From the NCBI GenBank assembly GCA_965232485.1, contig OZ246975.1, positions 2,976,001-3,040,000 of the forward strand: a stretch of DNA of 64,000 nucleotides. The letters run 5' to 3'. A program made the position numbers and the translations under genes. Below, piece after piece: positions 25,357 to 33,802 of this stretch. The DNA comes from VXPQ01 sp965232485. GTDB taxonomy: Bacteria > Bacteroidota > Rhodothermia > Rhodothermales > VXPQ01. The notes beneath the pieces are model-generated. The model was not told the DNA's origin. It did no database searches and worked only from the letters and a program-made list of their open reading frames with translations. Numbering within the stretch: position 1 is the first letter of the stretch; each line of letters begins with the position of its first letter.

Positions 25357-27443
25357 CGCAACATAACCTCCATCTCGGAATTCTTCAGGCCTATTTCCAA
25401 CGGGGTTATGATCGTCCGGGCAAGCTCTCTGTCGAATTCCATCTGGTATCCATGCGAGACTGCAGGCGCGAGCAAGTCCATCATGTCTTCGTCTACTTCA
25501 GTATCGGTAGCCAGCAGGATGATCTGGTGGCTGGCTCGCGGAAAATACCGTTGAATCATGTTTATACGATGGTCGCTGTCGAGACGGCCAAGGGGCGTGT
25601 CAACGACGATAGGGAACGGCAATCCCGAAATATCGCGCAATGCCCAGACGACAGCAGTGGCCAGTAACTGCTTTTCGCCTTCTGAAAGTTCATCGCGCTC
25701 AAAAGGCTTGCCTCCACGCATGAGTTCAATATGGAAGGTATCCGGATTAATGGCCACCCCGTTGATAAGTTCATCCTTTCGTGTCAGTTCGTTGAAGCGC
25801 TGCACAACGGCCTGCTCAAGCAAGGCAATTTTCTCGCATGTGAGCACGTCTGCATATTCGGCCAAGGTCTCTTGGGCCTTTGATGCCAACTCGAGACGCC
25901 CCTCGCCCAGTTGCTGGTTTTGCAGCTCCACTCTCAAATTGCGAAGGCGATATTCTTGTTTTTCGGCCTTGTACGAGATCGTGCCTAATTCCTTTGCCAG
26001 TTTATCATGCTCTTTCTGGAGTTTCTCCTGCTCTTTTTCCAGATTCTTGAGTGTTGCAACGAGAGGTTGAAGGATCAATTCATCTGGTGTCTTGGATAGT
26101 TCTTGTTTGATCCAATTCAGATTCTCCTCAAGTTCCAGATATTTTTGCACGCTTTCTGCGAACGCTTGCGGAATTTCGTGAAGCGCTTGCTCAATCCAGC
26201 CTGTCAGTTTTGCCTGATCGGGCTCGGACACTCGCATAATTACCTCATCCTCTTTGACCTTGCTCGCCGGCATGGCATCCTCAATTATAGCACGCAACTT
26301 GTGCGTCAACTTCGCCTGCTCATCTGCATCAAATTTTACTTCCATCTTATCCCAGAAACCAGGATCAGACAAGTCAGCTTCAATCTGCTCTACCTGATGT
26401 GCAATCAGATCCTGAGAGGCTCTCCACCATTTGTATTCAACTTCAAGCGCCAAGCGCTCGTTCACCTGACGAGACAGATTGGGAGCGACAGAGAATGGAA
26501 GTAGCCCGTTGCACATTTCTTGTACATGGCGCCGTTGTATCTCCAAGTCTTGGGTGAGTTTGGCTCGATCATGTTTCAGTTTGTCGACACGAATAGCATA
26601 ATCGCCTCCTTCGCGTGCGATCAACTCTTCCTGGCGAGTAATTGCTTCCTTGATGCTCTCAATGGAGTCTATGTTTTCAAGTTGCCTCTCAGGAATGACA
26701 ACATCACGTTGCCGGATCAAGGTATCATGCTCTTGCTCTAACTGCTCGATTCTATCCTGAATATTTTGGGGGGCTTCCTCTTTCAACTTGCGCCCGACGT
26801 AGACATCCAGGTCGGTACGCAACTGATCCACCAGATGCAGTCCAAGCAACGTGCGAACAGTATCCGCTAACAACGTGTTACCGTGGTCGTCTTTGGCCAA
26901 GGCCTTTAGTTTTTCGCCGTCGAAGAAGAAGAGGTCCAGAGCATTCGGCGAGATCAACTCGCGAAGAAAGTGTTCTTTCTGGTCTTCGAGCAGATCGGCC
27001 GGTGGTTCTCCGTTTTCCAAAATGGAAAGATGCTCCGACACGTCACCGCTGGTGGTGCGGTGCCAACGACGCTCCACACGGTACGCCAGCAGCTTACCCA
27101 CGAAAAAATAGTCGAATTCCACGATAAGGGCTGCCTCATCGGGCTCAGAGACTGAACTAACAGCTCCATTGCCTCCCACTTCATTACCAGCCAGATAAGA
27201 GCGATGGATGCGCTTGAGGAGGTGCTCTTTATACCCAGCTCTACTCACACGCCGTCCCAGTGCCAGCGGGCCGTGGATGCAAAGCCGAATGGTCTCTACC
27301 AGCGTAGTTTTACCGATGCCGTTCTTACCACGAAACAGCACAATCGGCTTCTCGAATCGCTGCTCCGATACCGGTACCAGGTCAAGCGCGTAACTCCCCC
27401 CGTAGATGCCGTAGTTCTCTATTTCTACTCGCTTGAAGATCAT
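25353..27443 (-). CDS. dndD: DNA sulfur modification ATPase DndD
   Basis: This 696-aa SMC-like ATPase has Walker A GKNGIGKTT (39-47), extended coiled-coil arms between about 180 and 560, signature LSEGEKQ (586-592) and Walker B IVVDTPLGRLD (612-622). It works with DndC and DndE, probably to open or nick DNA during sulphur insertion. Gene order dndC-dndD-dndE and 3-base spacing to dndC confirm the assignment. A second DndD-like ATPase lies at 18732-20681 in the rightward module; this copy, being inside dndCDE, is the true modification subunit. Confidence 0.93.
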   Translation of the reverse strand: MIFKRVEIENYGIYGGSYALDLVPVSEQRFEKPIVLFRGKNGIGKTTLVETIRLCIHGPLALGRRVSRAGYKEHLLKRIHRSYLAGNEVGGNGAVSSVSEPDEAALIVEFDYFFVGKLLAYRVERRWHRTTSGDVSEHLSILENGEPPADLLEDQKEHFLRELISPNALDLFFFDGEKLKALAKDDHGNTLLADTVRTLLGLHLVDQLRTDLDVYVGRKLKEEAPQNIQDRIEQLEQEHDTLIRQRDVVIPERQLENIDSIESIKEAITRQEELIAREGGDYAIRVDKLKHDRAKLTQDLEIQRRHVQEMCNGLLPFSVAPNLSRQVNERLALEVEYKWWRASQDLIAHQVEQIEADLSDPGFWDKMEVKFDADEQAKLTHKLRAIIEDAMPASKVKEDEVIMRVSEPDQAKLTGWIEQALHEIPQAFAESVQKYLELEENLNWIKQELSKTPDELILQPLVATLKNLEKEQEKLQKEHDKLAKELGTISYKAEKQEYRLRNLRVELQNQQLGEGRLELASKAQETLAEYADVLTCEKIALLEQAVVQRFNELTRKDELINGVAINPDTFHIELMRGGKPFERDELSEGEKQLLATAVVWALRDISGLPFPIVVDTPLGRLDSDHRINMIQRYFPRASHQIILLATDTEVDEDMMDLLAPAVSHGYQMEFDRELARTIITPLEIGLKNSEMEVMLR

Positions 27444-27446
27444 GCG

Positions 27447-28901
27447 TTACGCCTGTTCTGCGGCAGTGTCTTGTGTCTCGACTACAGGCTGCTGACGCTG
27501 CTGCACTTCAGATTTTGCCTCTTCTATGGTGCGCCAATCCTCACCTATGATTTTGGCGATCTTGGTGTGGATCGTAGCCCGCCTTCGCAAGCCATGGCTC
27601 TGCCATTCTGCGTCGATCAATTTTTGCATCATGTTTTTGGGCGCATTATGCTTGTCAGCAACCCGACGTAGCAGTGCATGCTCGAGGTGTCCGGGTAAGG
27701 CGATGTCATATCGCTTCCATGCAAGTTCACGACCGGTTGTCTTCTTATAGATTTTCGGGACCGAATCTTCCCAGTCTTGCCGCTCAGTTAACCAGATGTG
27801 CCGGATCTCATGCAACTCGGCCTCGCTAATGAGGCTAAAGTCGGGGGCGTGTTCATAAATATCTTTCTGTGTCTCCAGTAGCCGACGAAGCATTTGCTTG
27901 GAGAAGTCGAGCTTGTACGTACGATAGAGCAGTCGACCGCTCTTGGAGAATCGAATGCGGCCGTTACGGCCCTTGTGTTCTCGCTGTTCTTGTTTGACCT
28001 CTGGATCCTGTGTTTCAGCCAGATAATCTCTAAAGTCAAGCAGCGGTTGCATCCATTCTTCGCCCGAATCGATCATGGCCTCCATCGACCGGTCACGGCT
28101 GACTACGGTACAGGTCCAGCAGCCAAAGCGACTGTTTCCACAACTTGGCGTCGTCGTATCCACGACCAGCGGGCACTCGCCGTCTTGGGCGGACTGGTAG
28201 AGAGAGGCAAGCTGCCGGTTGTCATTGCCCCAGGGAGATGTATGCTGAAGCAGGTAGGTCCAAACATCATCCGTGGAGAAATCCTCAATGGGCATGTAGA
28301 CCCAGGCGTTGCTCAACTGGCTGTGCATGTCCAGCCGAGACCCCGGTATCTGATACTTGTTGAAGACTTGGTCACGGGTCATGCTCTCGCCGCGTCGGCT
28401 ACCGAGTACCAGGATCACGTCTCCATATTTGGCGACCTGTTCTTTAATGAACTTATTGGATGGTTTGATTTTGAGTCGATCCGTGCACCAGCGAAAGATG
28501 CTGCTCGGTGTCGGGTATCCCTTTCCGATTAGCTGAACCCAGAAGGTGTCCTCCATCTCCGGTCGCAGAATCTGCGCGGTGAGGGGCATCTTGTCCTTCT
28601 CGACTTGCGCATTGATTCGGTTAATCGTGTGTTGGACATGGTCTACGATGACCGGTGTCTCGACCAAAGTATCCGTCGAGATGACGAAGATCGGCTTGGT
28701 GCGTTCTTTTTCCGGCAAGCCAGCGATGGCCATCCATACCAGTTGGAGCGCTGTGGTGGAGTCCTTTCCTCCACTATATCCGATTACCCAAGGATGGTCG
28801 TGCTCCCGGTAGACGCTACGGATTTCCTCGTAGACATCCTTGATAGGGCGGTTGCCGGAAACGAGAAACATACGCCGAGTTGAGTTTTCAGTGATTGCCA
28901 A
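27447..28901 (-). CDS. dndC: Phosphorothioation sulfurtransferase DndC
   Basis: This 484-aa PAPS-reductase-like enzyme activates DNA for sulphur insertion. The ATP pyrophosphatase loop SGGKDST is at 43-49. Cys 243, 254, 261 and 264 (SCGNSRFGCWTC) can ligate the 4Fe-4S cluster reported for DndC. The C-terminal half is helical, ending with a Gln-rich tail. The start is TTG at 28901 or ATG at 28871 (MFLVSGNRPIKD). It is the first gene of the leftward dnd operon; its promoter must lie within the short interval before the esterase remnant or inside it. Confidence 0.93.
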   Translation of the reverse strand: MAITENSTRRMFLVSGNRPIKDVYEEIRSVYREHDHPWVIGYSGGKDSTTALQLVWMAIAGLPEKERTKPIFVISTDTLVETPVIVDHVQHTINRINAQVEKDKMPLTAQILRPEMEDTFWVQLIGKGYPTPSSIFRWCTDRLKIKPSNKFIKEQVAKYGDVILVLGSRRGESMTRDQVFNKYQIPGSRLDMHSQLSNAWVYMPIEDFSTDDVWTYLLQHTSPWGNDNRQLASLYQSAQDGECPLVVDTTTPSCGNSRFGCWTCTVVSRDRSMEAMIDSGEEWMQPLLDFRDYLAETQDPEVKQEQREHKGRNGRIRFSKSGRLLYRTYKLDFSKQMLRRLLETQKDIYEHAPDFSLISEAELHEIRHIWLTERQDWEDSVPKIYKKTTGRELAWKRYDIALPGHLEHALLRRVADKHNAPKNMMQKLIDAEWQSHGLRRRATIHTKIAKIIGEDWRTIEEAKSEVQQRQQPVVETQDTAAEQA

Positions 28902-28936
28902 GGGGTATATGCCTCAAATCGAAGCAGGTTGCCGCG

Positions 28937-29345
28937 CTATTCTCCCAAATACCCTCCATCACACGCGGCATAGTTTGCTATTGCATCGGGCACCATCCGG
29001 TCGCCCAAACACATGAATTTCACGTTGCATCCGTCAAAGGCGGGCCAGTCAGGCAGGTTTTCGCCGTTCGGATCCCCCTCGGCGGCGAAATGGACCCAGT
29101 ACGACGAGATCGTATTGGCAAGGCGCTGGAGGATTGGCCGGTCAGCGTCACCCTGCCCGGATCGCCTCCGAAAGCAGCGATATTTTTCTGCACCCAATGG
29201 AGCGCCGCAATTTGATCCAGCAGGCCAAAATTATTTGGGATAAAATCACCTCGGGTATGGCGTTCGGATTCGGCGGTGAGTTCCGGATGGGCCAGAAAAC
29301 CGAACACGCCCAGCCGATAGCTAACGGTTACGACCACCAAGCCCT
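28937..29345 (-). pseudogene. Type-B carboxylesterase remnant
   Basis: Two ends of a carboxylesterase are joined near 29130 in different frames. The 5' part reads VTVSYRLGVFGFLAHPE, then GLLDQIAALHWVQKNIAAF and stops at TLTGQSS. The 3' part reads ANTISSYWVHFAAEGDPNGE and NLPDWPAFD. About 250-300 codons, including everything after the nucleophile Ser, are missing, and the N-terminus is cut by a stop near 29345. The gene is dead. It marks the right boundary of the phosphorothioation island. Confidence 0.85.
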
Positions 29346-29412
29346 TTGCTATTTTTCATGATCGGTTTTCCGCAATGCCTTTGCCTTACCGCCACCCGCG
29401 GCCAACAATTGA

Positions 29413-30378
29413 TCAGGAAAGCGCCTCCTTGCAGTAGGCCACGCATTTTTTCATCTCCTCCATGACCGTAGAGCCTTCCGGGATGGGATATTCCAGTTCG
29501 ATCATGGCCGGGATGGGATATTCCTTGTCCCGCAGGAAGCGCAGCGTTTCGGCGATCGGCGTGTCGCCCTCGCCCCATGGGACGTTCTCCGCGCCGTTTT
29601 CCGGGCTTTGCCGGTCTTTCAGGTGCAGGTGCGTGATCCGGTCGTGGTACTTTTCGATAATCGGGATCGGAGAGGTTCCCAGGCCCGCCACATAGTGCCC
29701 GATGTCGAGGTTGAGCATGTTGAAGGGTGAGTGGGAGAGGGGAATGTCGAAACTGAAGTCCTCGTTGGCCACCTGAGTATGGTTATGCATCCCCGTGACC
29801 ATCTCGTGCTTCGTGGCGAACGCTCCCATGCGCTCGCCCGCCTCGTTCGATATTTCAAACGAGACGCCGCGCGCGCCTACGGCCCGGGCCGCCCGAAAGG
29901 CATAGTCGATTTCTTCGTCGGTCCATCCGGGATTGCCCAGTTTGAGGATGTCGATATGCACGCCGGCGTCGCGGTACATCTTGCCGAGGGCCTCGAACTT
30001 GTCCATGGGGGCCTCCAGCCGCCATGCGCGGGCTTCCTTGTCCGCCTCGTCTCGCGCGGCGCGGAAGGCGGCCCGCTCGTCGTCGCTCAGTTCGCGCCAG
30101 TTTCGGGGGAATCGCGGGCCTGCCGGCGCGCCGGCGTACTCCTCGGCGGGAGCGCCTATGAGTTCGGTCGTATCAAGGCCGAGCGCCACCATGTATTCGA
30201 GGATTTGCTCGGCGCTGGACGGGATTTCGCGGAAACTGTAGGAGATGGCTCCGACTTTTACGCCGGAGGCTCTGGGGCGCAGGAGGCCCATGCTTTTTGC
30301 AGGCAAGCCCAGGCTGCTTAGCGTCAGGCCGCCGACGGCGGCTCCTCCCATGCGGTACAGAAAATGGCGGCGATTCAT
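29413..30378 (-). CDS. Exported TIM-barrel sugar isomerase/epimerase-like protein
   Basis: This 321-aa protein begins MNRRHFLYRMGGAAVGG, a twin-arginine-like signal (RRHFL). It then has the AP-endonuclease-2/xylose-isomerase-like barrel: GAISYSFREIP, then MHNHTQ, LDIGHYVAGLG, HLHLKDR and IELEYP, which supply the usual metal-binding Glu/His/Asp set. The likely reaction is isomerisation of an unknown sugar derivative in the periplasm. I chose the ATG at 30378 over the longer frame to 30420. A functional relative lies at 40469-41329. Confidence 0.85.
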   Translation of the reverse strand: MNRRHFLYRMGGAAVGGLTLSSLGLPAKSMGLLRPRASGVKVGAISYSFREIPSSAEQILEYMVALGLDTTELIGAPAEEYAGAPAGPRFPRNWRELSDDERAAFRAARDEADKEARAWRLEAPMDKFEALGKMYRDAGVHIDILKLGNPGWTDEEIDYAFRAARAVGARGVSFEISNEAGERMGAFATKHEMVTGMHNHTQVANEDFSFDIPLSHSPFNMLNLDIGHYVAGLGTSPIPIIEKYHDRITHLHLKDRQSPENGAENVPWGEGDTPIAETLRFLRDKEYPIPAMIELEYPIPEGSTVMEEMKKCVAYCKEALS

Positions 30379-31031
30379 GGTGGGTATCGGGGGTTTAGGG
30401 AATGGGGTGGGGAGGGGCAATGTAGGGAAAATTCATTTTCTCTTCCAGGATGTTTCCCGCAGCGCGGAGCGGAGTCGAGGCCGCTTGCGGCGGCTTCTGC
30501 GCCATGGGGAGCCGGAAAACAATTCTGGATTCTGGCGGCCCCATCGTTTTTTTGGCGGATGGGGTTATGTTTCGGCAGGTTAAGGAAGCTCTGATTAACT
30601 CCACTTTGATCAGCGCTTCACTTTCACGCGTAAAAACGACATGACGGCGTTATTGAAATCAGCGAAAAACACGGCGGATTCGGGTTGTCGCGGTCGTGAA
30701 GCGCCCTTCGGGAGGCTGACAGGCGTGCGCTGGCTGTGTCATTCCTCATTACGTGGGGCCTGCCACGCTGCTTCGTCATTCCTTGCCAGCGCGCCTGTCA
30801 GCCTCTGAATCTTTGCGGACTTAATCAGAGCTTCCTTAGGCGTCTGAGGGTCTATATGCGCAGAACTGGGCTTGCATGCAACGGCAACAAGGGAGGCCGC
30901 CAGAGGAAGATCGCCTAAATGGGGGTTTCCAAGGGGCTTTTTCCATTTTGGCCTTTCCTGGAGACAATGCGGGCGCATTCGAAACAGAACGCCGAGCACG
31001 GCATATCAATCTTTAAACCTTCCCGAAAGTC
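30379..31031. other. Gene-free 0.65-kb interval containing repeat copy B
   Basis: No gene is supported. The first 200 bases are featureless. 30580-30838 is a complete repeat element. The final 190 bases lead to the coiled-coil gene without a recognisable promoter. Confidence 0.6.
30580..30838 (-). repeat. Interspersed inverted-repeat element, full copy B (hairpin form)
   Basis: This 259-base copy in reverse orientation is bounded by TTAAGGAAGCTCTGATTAA and TTAATCAGAGCTTCCTTA. Both ends share the same A-to-T/G variant (GGAAGC), so the two termini changed together. Hairpin arms at 30713-30734 and 30785-30804 are complementary apart from a 2-base bulge, although their sequence differs from copy A. 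The right half belongs to the ESEALIKV subtype shared with C and E. Confidence 0.9.
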
Positions 31032-31340
31032 ATGATTGACGCCCTCGCCATCACCCGCCAACTTGTGGATGCGGGTCTCGAGCAGCGTCCGTCCGAAGCG
31101 ATAGCAAGAGCTATCCGTAACGGACAAGGGGACGCAGCCGCGCAAGACTTTGTCCGGGCCGAGATAGGCGAACTCCGGGGCGAACTTCGGAGCGAGATAG
31201 GTTCCGTACGAGCCGAGATAGGCGAACTCCGGGCCGATGTGACGAAGCAAATCAATACCCTTCATCGCTGGATTATGGGGCTGGTCTTTGGAGTTATCGC
31301 CGGGGTATTGGCGCAGATTGTATTCCAGTTTCTACAGTAA
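31032..31340 (+). CDS. Small coiled-coil membrane protein (DUF1640/CCDC90-like)
   Basis: This 102-aa protein has a helical N-terminal domain (MIDALAITRQLVDAGLEQR), a heptad coiled coil (about 42-75) containing AEIGELR twice, and a C-terminal membrane segment (WIMGLVFGVIAGVLAQIVF). This layout matches the DUF1640/CCDC90-like family found in many bacteria near accessory genes. The function is unknown. The coding DNA includes a 22-base unit repeated at about 31157 and 31213. Confidence 0.65.
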   Translation: MIDALAITRQLVDAGLEQRPSEAIARAIRNGQGDAAAQDFVRAEIGELRGELRSEIGSVRAEIGELRADVTKQINTLHRWIMGLVFGVIAGVLAQIVFQFLQ

Positions 31341-31522
31341 GAGCCTGCTTTGCGACGCCCTGCGAATCCGGCGACGTGCGCTGCGCCTCGTCGGGAGTTT
31401 TTTGCGCGCGCGGCGCGGCGTTTAGGATGTTTGCAGGTCGGCTTCGGGCGCCGTGAATCCGCGGCCTGTGCGCGTTCCCGCTGCGGCAGATTGTTTTGAC
31501 AATATGGATGGAGGGGATGAAA

Positions 31523-31933
31523 TCATATCCAGGGATTGATGATCGTCACGCCTGCAGCCTTGAAATCGTCTATGTCTCGCGTCGCCACGGACATACGGTG
31601 CGCGAGCGCGGTTGCTGCAATTTCCGCATCGGCGACATGCAGCTGTTTCCCCCGCTTTTCGGCCTTGGCTACGATGTCTCCATAGATTTTGGCCGCGCGC
31701 TCGTCGAATACGAAGGTTCTTCCCCGAAAACGATCTATGGTCGCCTCCCAGAACCGAAGCAGGCTCGCCTTGCGCTTGCCCTCGGGGAGCCTCGCTATCC
31801 CATAGCGCAACTCGGCCAGCGTGACGGACGACAGCGCCAGCCTCGGTTCATTGTCGTCGAGCCAGGCGACCACGCACGCCGAAGGCGTTGGCTTGGTCAA
31901 TTCAGACAAGACGTTTGTGTCCAGCAATATCAT
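31523..31933 (-). CDS. PIN-domain ribonuclease toxin (VapC/FitB-like)
   Basis: This 136-aa PIN domain has acidic residues in the expected places: D5 in LLDTNVLSELTK, E in LAELRYGIARL, D in HVADAEIAATAL and D in ATRDIDDF. It probably cleaves RNA when free of its antitoxin. It overlaps the upstream antitoxin gene by four bases (ATGA), giving the standard antitoxin-first operon. It most resembles FitB/VapC proteins with SELTKP and a C-terminal NPW. Confidence 0.9.
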   Translation of the reverse strand: MILLDTNVLSELTKPTPSACVVAWLDDNEPRLALSSVTLAELRYGIARLPEGKRKASLLRFWEATIDRFRGRTFVFDERAAKIYGDIVAKAEKRGKQLHVADAEIAATALAHRMSVATRDIDDFKAAGVTIINPWI

Positions 31934-32184
31934 GGCAGGTTCAGAGGCGATTGCGGGTGGTCGTGCTCTTTCAGAAACGGCTCGATATCTTCCCCGGGTT
32001 CGATCATTGCAACGAGATCGTACGGGAATCTGGAGGACGCCGCCGTATCGTTAGCGGCCTTTCTGGCCGCGGCGTCCAGAATAGACCGAGCCAACGCTTC
32101 AAGGCTGCAACCCCGTTGTCGGGCCGAGCGTCGGAGCCGTTCCTTGGACTCTGCGGAGAGATTGCGAATGGTGATGCTGGCCAT
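31930..32184 (-). CDS. FitA-like ribbon-helix-helix antitoxin
   Basis: This 84-aa protein begins MASITIRNLSAESKERLRR, a ribbon-helix-helix DNA-binding motif, followed by CSLEALARSILDAAAR and an acidic tail that should wrap the PIN toxin. It probably represses its own operon. I chose the ATG at 32184; the longer frame to 32220 adds 12 unlikely residues. The toxin gene follows with an ATGA overlap. Confidence 0.88.
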   Translation of the reverse strand: MASITIRNLSAESKERLRRSARQRGCSLEALARSILDAAARKAANDTAASSRFPYDLVAMIEPGEDIEPFLKEHDHPQSPLNLP

Positions 32185-32265
32185 AAATTCCTTGCTTGTT
32201 CGGACAGAGAGTGATTTCATGCAATCACGTAAAGGGCAATGTTTTGTTCCGATTCGCCGTACTCA

Positions 32266-32636
32266 TTACTCATTCGAGGGGCGCGCCATCGGCATGAACA
32301 CATACACGCCGATCTTGTCGATGGGAAGGGCCGGGACCACGTTGTAGCGCAGTCCTCGCGCGTCGCTGGTTTCCCGAATGCGCCTTCCATGGCGGGTAAT
32401 GCCTCGATAGCCTGCCGCACCGCTTCGTCATTCCTTGCCGCACGCGCGTCTTTTCAGCCTCTGAACCCTTGCGGACAGAGCATCTTTAACTGGATGAGCG
32501 GCGCGGGCCAGAGCTGCCCGCTGGCGTAGGCTTCATCGACCTTAAGTGATATATCTTCGGTCTGGATTTTGGCGAAACCGCGGGAGAATCGCTCGTACTC
32601 GGCGACGAGTTCTTCGCGAAAAGCGAATAGGTCCAT
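32266..32636 (-). pseudogene. Helicase gene remnant: both ends kept, middle replaced by repeat fragment
   Basis: Residues MDLFAFREELVAEYERFSRG then EDISLKVDEAYASGQLWPAP and LIQLK at 32490-32636 are the N-terminus typical of large DEAD/DEAH helicases with a DUF1998-like end. Reading stops at repeat fragment I. Beyond it, 32266-32400 in another frame reads TSDARGLRYNVVPALPIDKI then GVYVFMPMARPSNE and stop, which looks like a helicase C-terminus. The catalytic middle is gone. That both ends come from one gene is inferred from order and strand. Confidence 0.65.
32410..32489 (+). repeat. Interspersed repeat fragment I, inside helicase remnant
   Basis: In the plus strand CTGCCGCACCGCTTCGTCAT, TCCTTGCC, CAGCCTCTGAACCCTTGCGG and AGAGCATCTTTAA match the hairpin arm and terminal end of reverse copies such as B. 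The ATTAA part of the terminal repeat is missing. It forms the exact junction where the helicase frame is lost. Confidence 0.75.
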
Positions 32637-32933
32637 GTAATTTGCCCATTGATCGTAATGCGCTGGATAATGCTTCTAACCTGAAAAGGTTATAGCCGTC
32701 TTTGCGCGAGGGCGCCGTGTTTCGAACGGGTTTTTTCCGCCTCGGACCATTCCGCGTACAGAATACTTGTTCGGCAATTCGTTCTCAAGGGGACGTTTGC
32801 TCGCCCGGAGCCGCGCGGCTTCCCTCCAATTATAAGGATACGCTGCGGGTCTCTCCGCCTGCCGAACAGCTTCGCTTTAATTTTTTAATTTCCGGGAAAA
32901 ACTACTTTAAAAAATAAAGTTGCCTCTGTGGCC
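32637..32933. other. Intergenic region before the outer-membrane protein gene
   Basis: No gene is supported. The final 75 bases (32856-32932) are an AT-rich unit that recurs at 33719-33796 after the next gene. Confidence 0.5.
32856..32932 (+). repeat. Direct repeat flanking outer-membrane gene, left copy
   Basis: Shares TTAATTTTTTAAT, a CCGG plus poly-A segment, an AAAAA-TAA-G stretch and TGCCTC in the same order with the right copy at 33719-33796. Confidence 0.6.
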
Positions 32934-33689
32934 ATGAAAACAACGCGCCTTGTTGCAAGCACTATCCTCCTTCTGTTTCTTGCGCTCGCGTCGTCCGTCC
33001 GCGTGGCTCGCGCCCAAGAGACCGGACAGGCGGCGAAGTCATTCTCCGGAAATATCCATCTTACCAACAAAGGCATTTCCCAAATACCCAACTTTACCCT
33101 GGGTAAGCCCGCCGTGCAATTGGACGTAAGAATCGGAAAGAGAAAATTGACGTTCGAGCCGGAACTTCGGTTTGCCACGACAGGGAAACCCTGGGATTTT
33201 GTGTTCCGGTGGCAATACCGAATGCTGCAAACCGACAAGTTCAGGCTTCGAGCCGCCCTCAACTCCGTCCTTAACTTCGTCACATCGTCCATCACGGAAG
33301 ATGGCGATCCGCGGGACGCCATTATAGCGCGACGATTCGTAGGCGCGCAGATCCTGCCTGAATATTCCGTTACGAAAGACCTGAGTATAGGGGGGCTTTA
33401 TCTGTATGCGCGCGGCATAGAAGAAAATACCTTGCGAAACCTGAATTTTATCGTCTTAAATACCCGATTATCCAATATCGATGTGTTCGACGGGTGGACC
33501 GTTGCCTTAAACGCGCAACTCTACCGCCTGATAATAGACGGTGAGGGCGGGACGTATTTCTCTCCGAGCGCCGTGTTGGCGAAAAAGGATTTCCCGATTT
33601 CCCTGTCGGGACTTGTCAATATATCTCTGGAAACCGAAATTTCGGGCGACCCGTTCCTCTGGAGCATGAGCGCGATCTATTCCTATTGA
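32934..33689 (+). CDS. Putative outer-membrane beta-barrel protein
   Basis: This 251-aa protein has a signal peptide ending VRVARAQE. Alternating hydrophobic and polar strands follow, with aromatic girdle residues and a C-terminal Tyr (SMSAIYSY), suggesting a 10-12-strand outer-membrane barrel. No family is recognised. The ATG at 32934 is preferred over GTG at 32928. It is flanked by imperfect direct repeats on both sides, so it may have been inserted or duplicated as a unit. Confidence 0.65.
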   Translation: MKTTRLVASTILLLFLALASSVRVARAQETGQAAKSFSGNIHLTNKGISQIPNFTLGKPAVQLDVRIGKRKLTFEPELRFATTGKPWDFVFRWQYRMLQTDKFRLRAALNSVLNFVTSSITEDGDPRDAIIARRFVGAQILPEYSVTKDLSIGGLYLYARGIEENTLRNLNFIVLNTRLSNIDVFDGWTVALNAQLYRLIIDGEGGTYFSPSAVLAKKDFPISLSGLVNISLETEISGDPFLWSMSAIYSY

Positions 33690-33718
33690 AGGACGCTCTG
33701 AATGCGTGGAGCATGGCC

Positions 33719-33796
33719 GGCCTGCTTGCCGGACAGCCTCTCCTTAATTTTTTAATCCCGGAAAATCGCCGCCTGAAAAAGTAAGGCTGCCTCCAT
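33719..33796 (+). repeat. Direct repeat flanking outer-membrane gene, right copy
   Basis: Imperfect copy of 32856-32932: starts GCCTGC..GACAGC, then TTAATTTTTTAAT, CCGGAAAA, AAAAAGTAAGG and TGCCTC. Confidence 0.6.
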
Positions 33797-33802
33797 GCGC
33801 AT

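Noticed and set aside
28902..29412. tRNA-Thr 3'-end duplication as right attachment site
   Set aside because: I looked for the T-arm and acceptor sequence in this stretch and saw no match.
32834..32850. Further copy of the interspersed repeat (AAGGATACGCTG)
   Set aside because: Only about 12 bases match, with no adjoining hairpin or second end.
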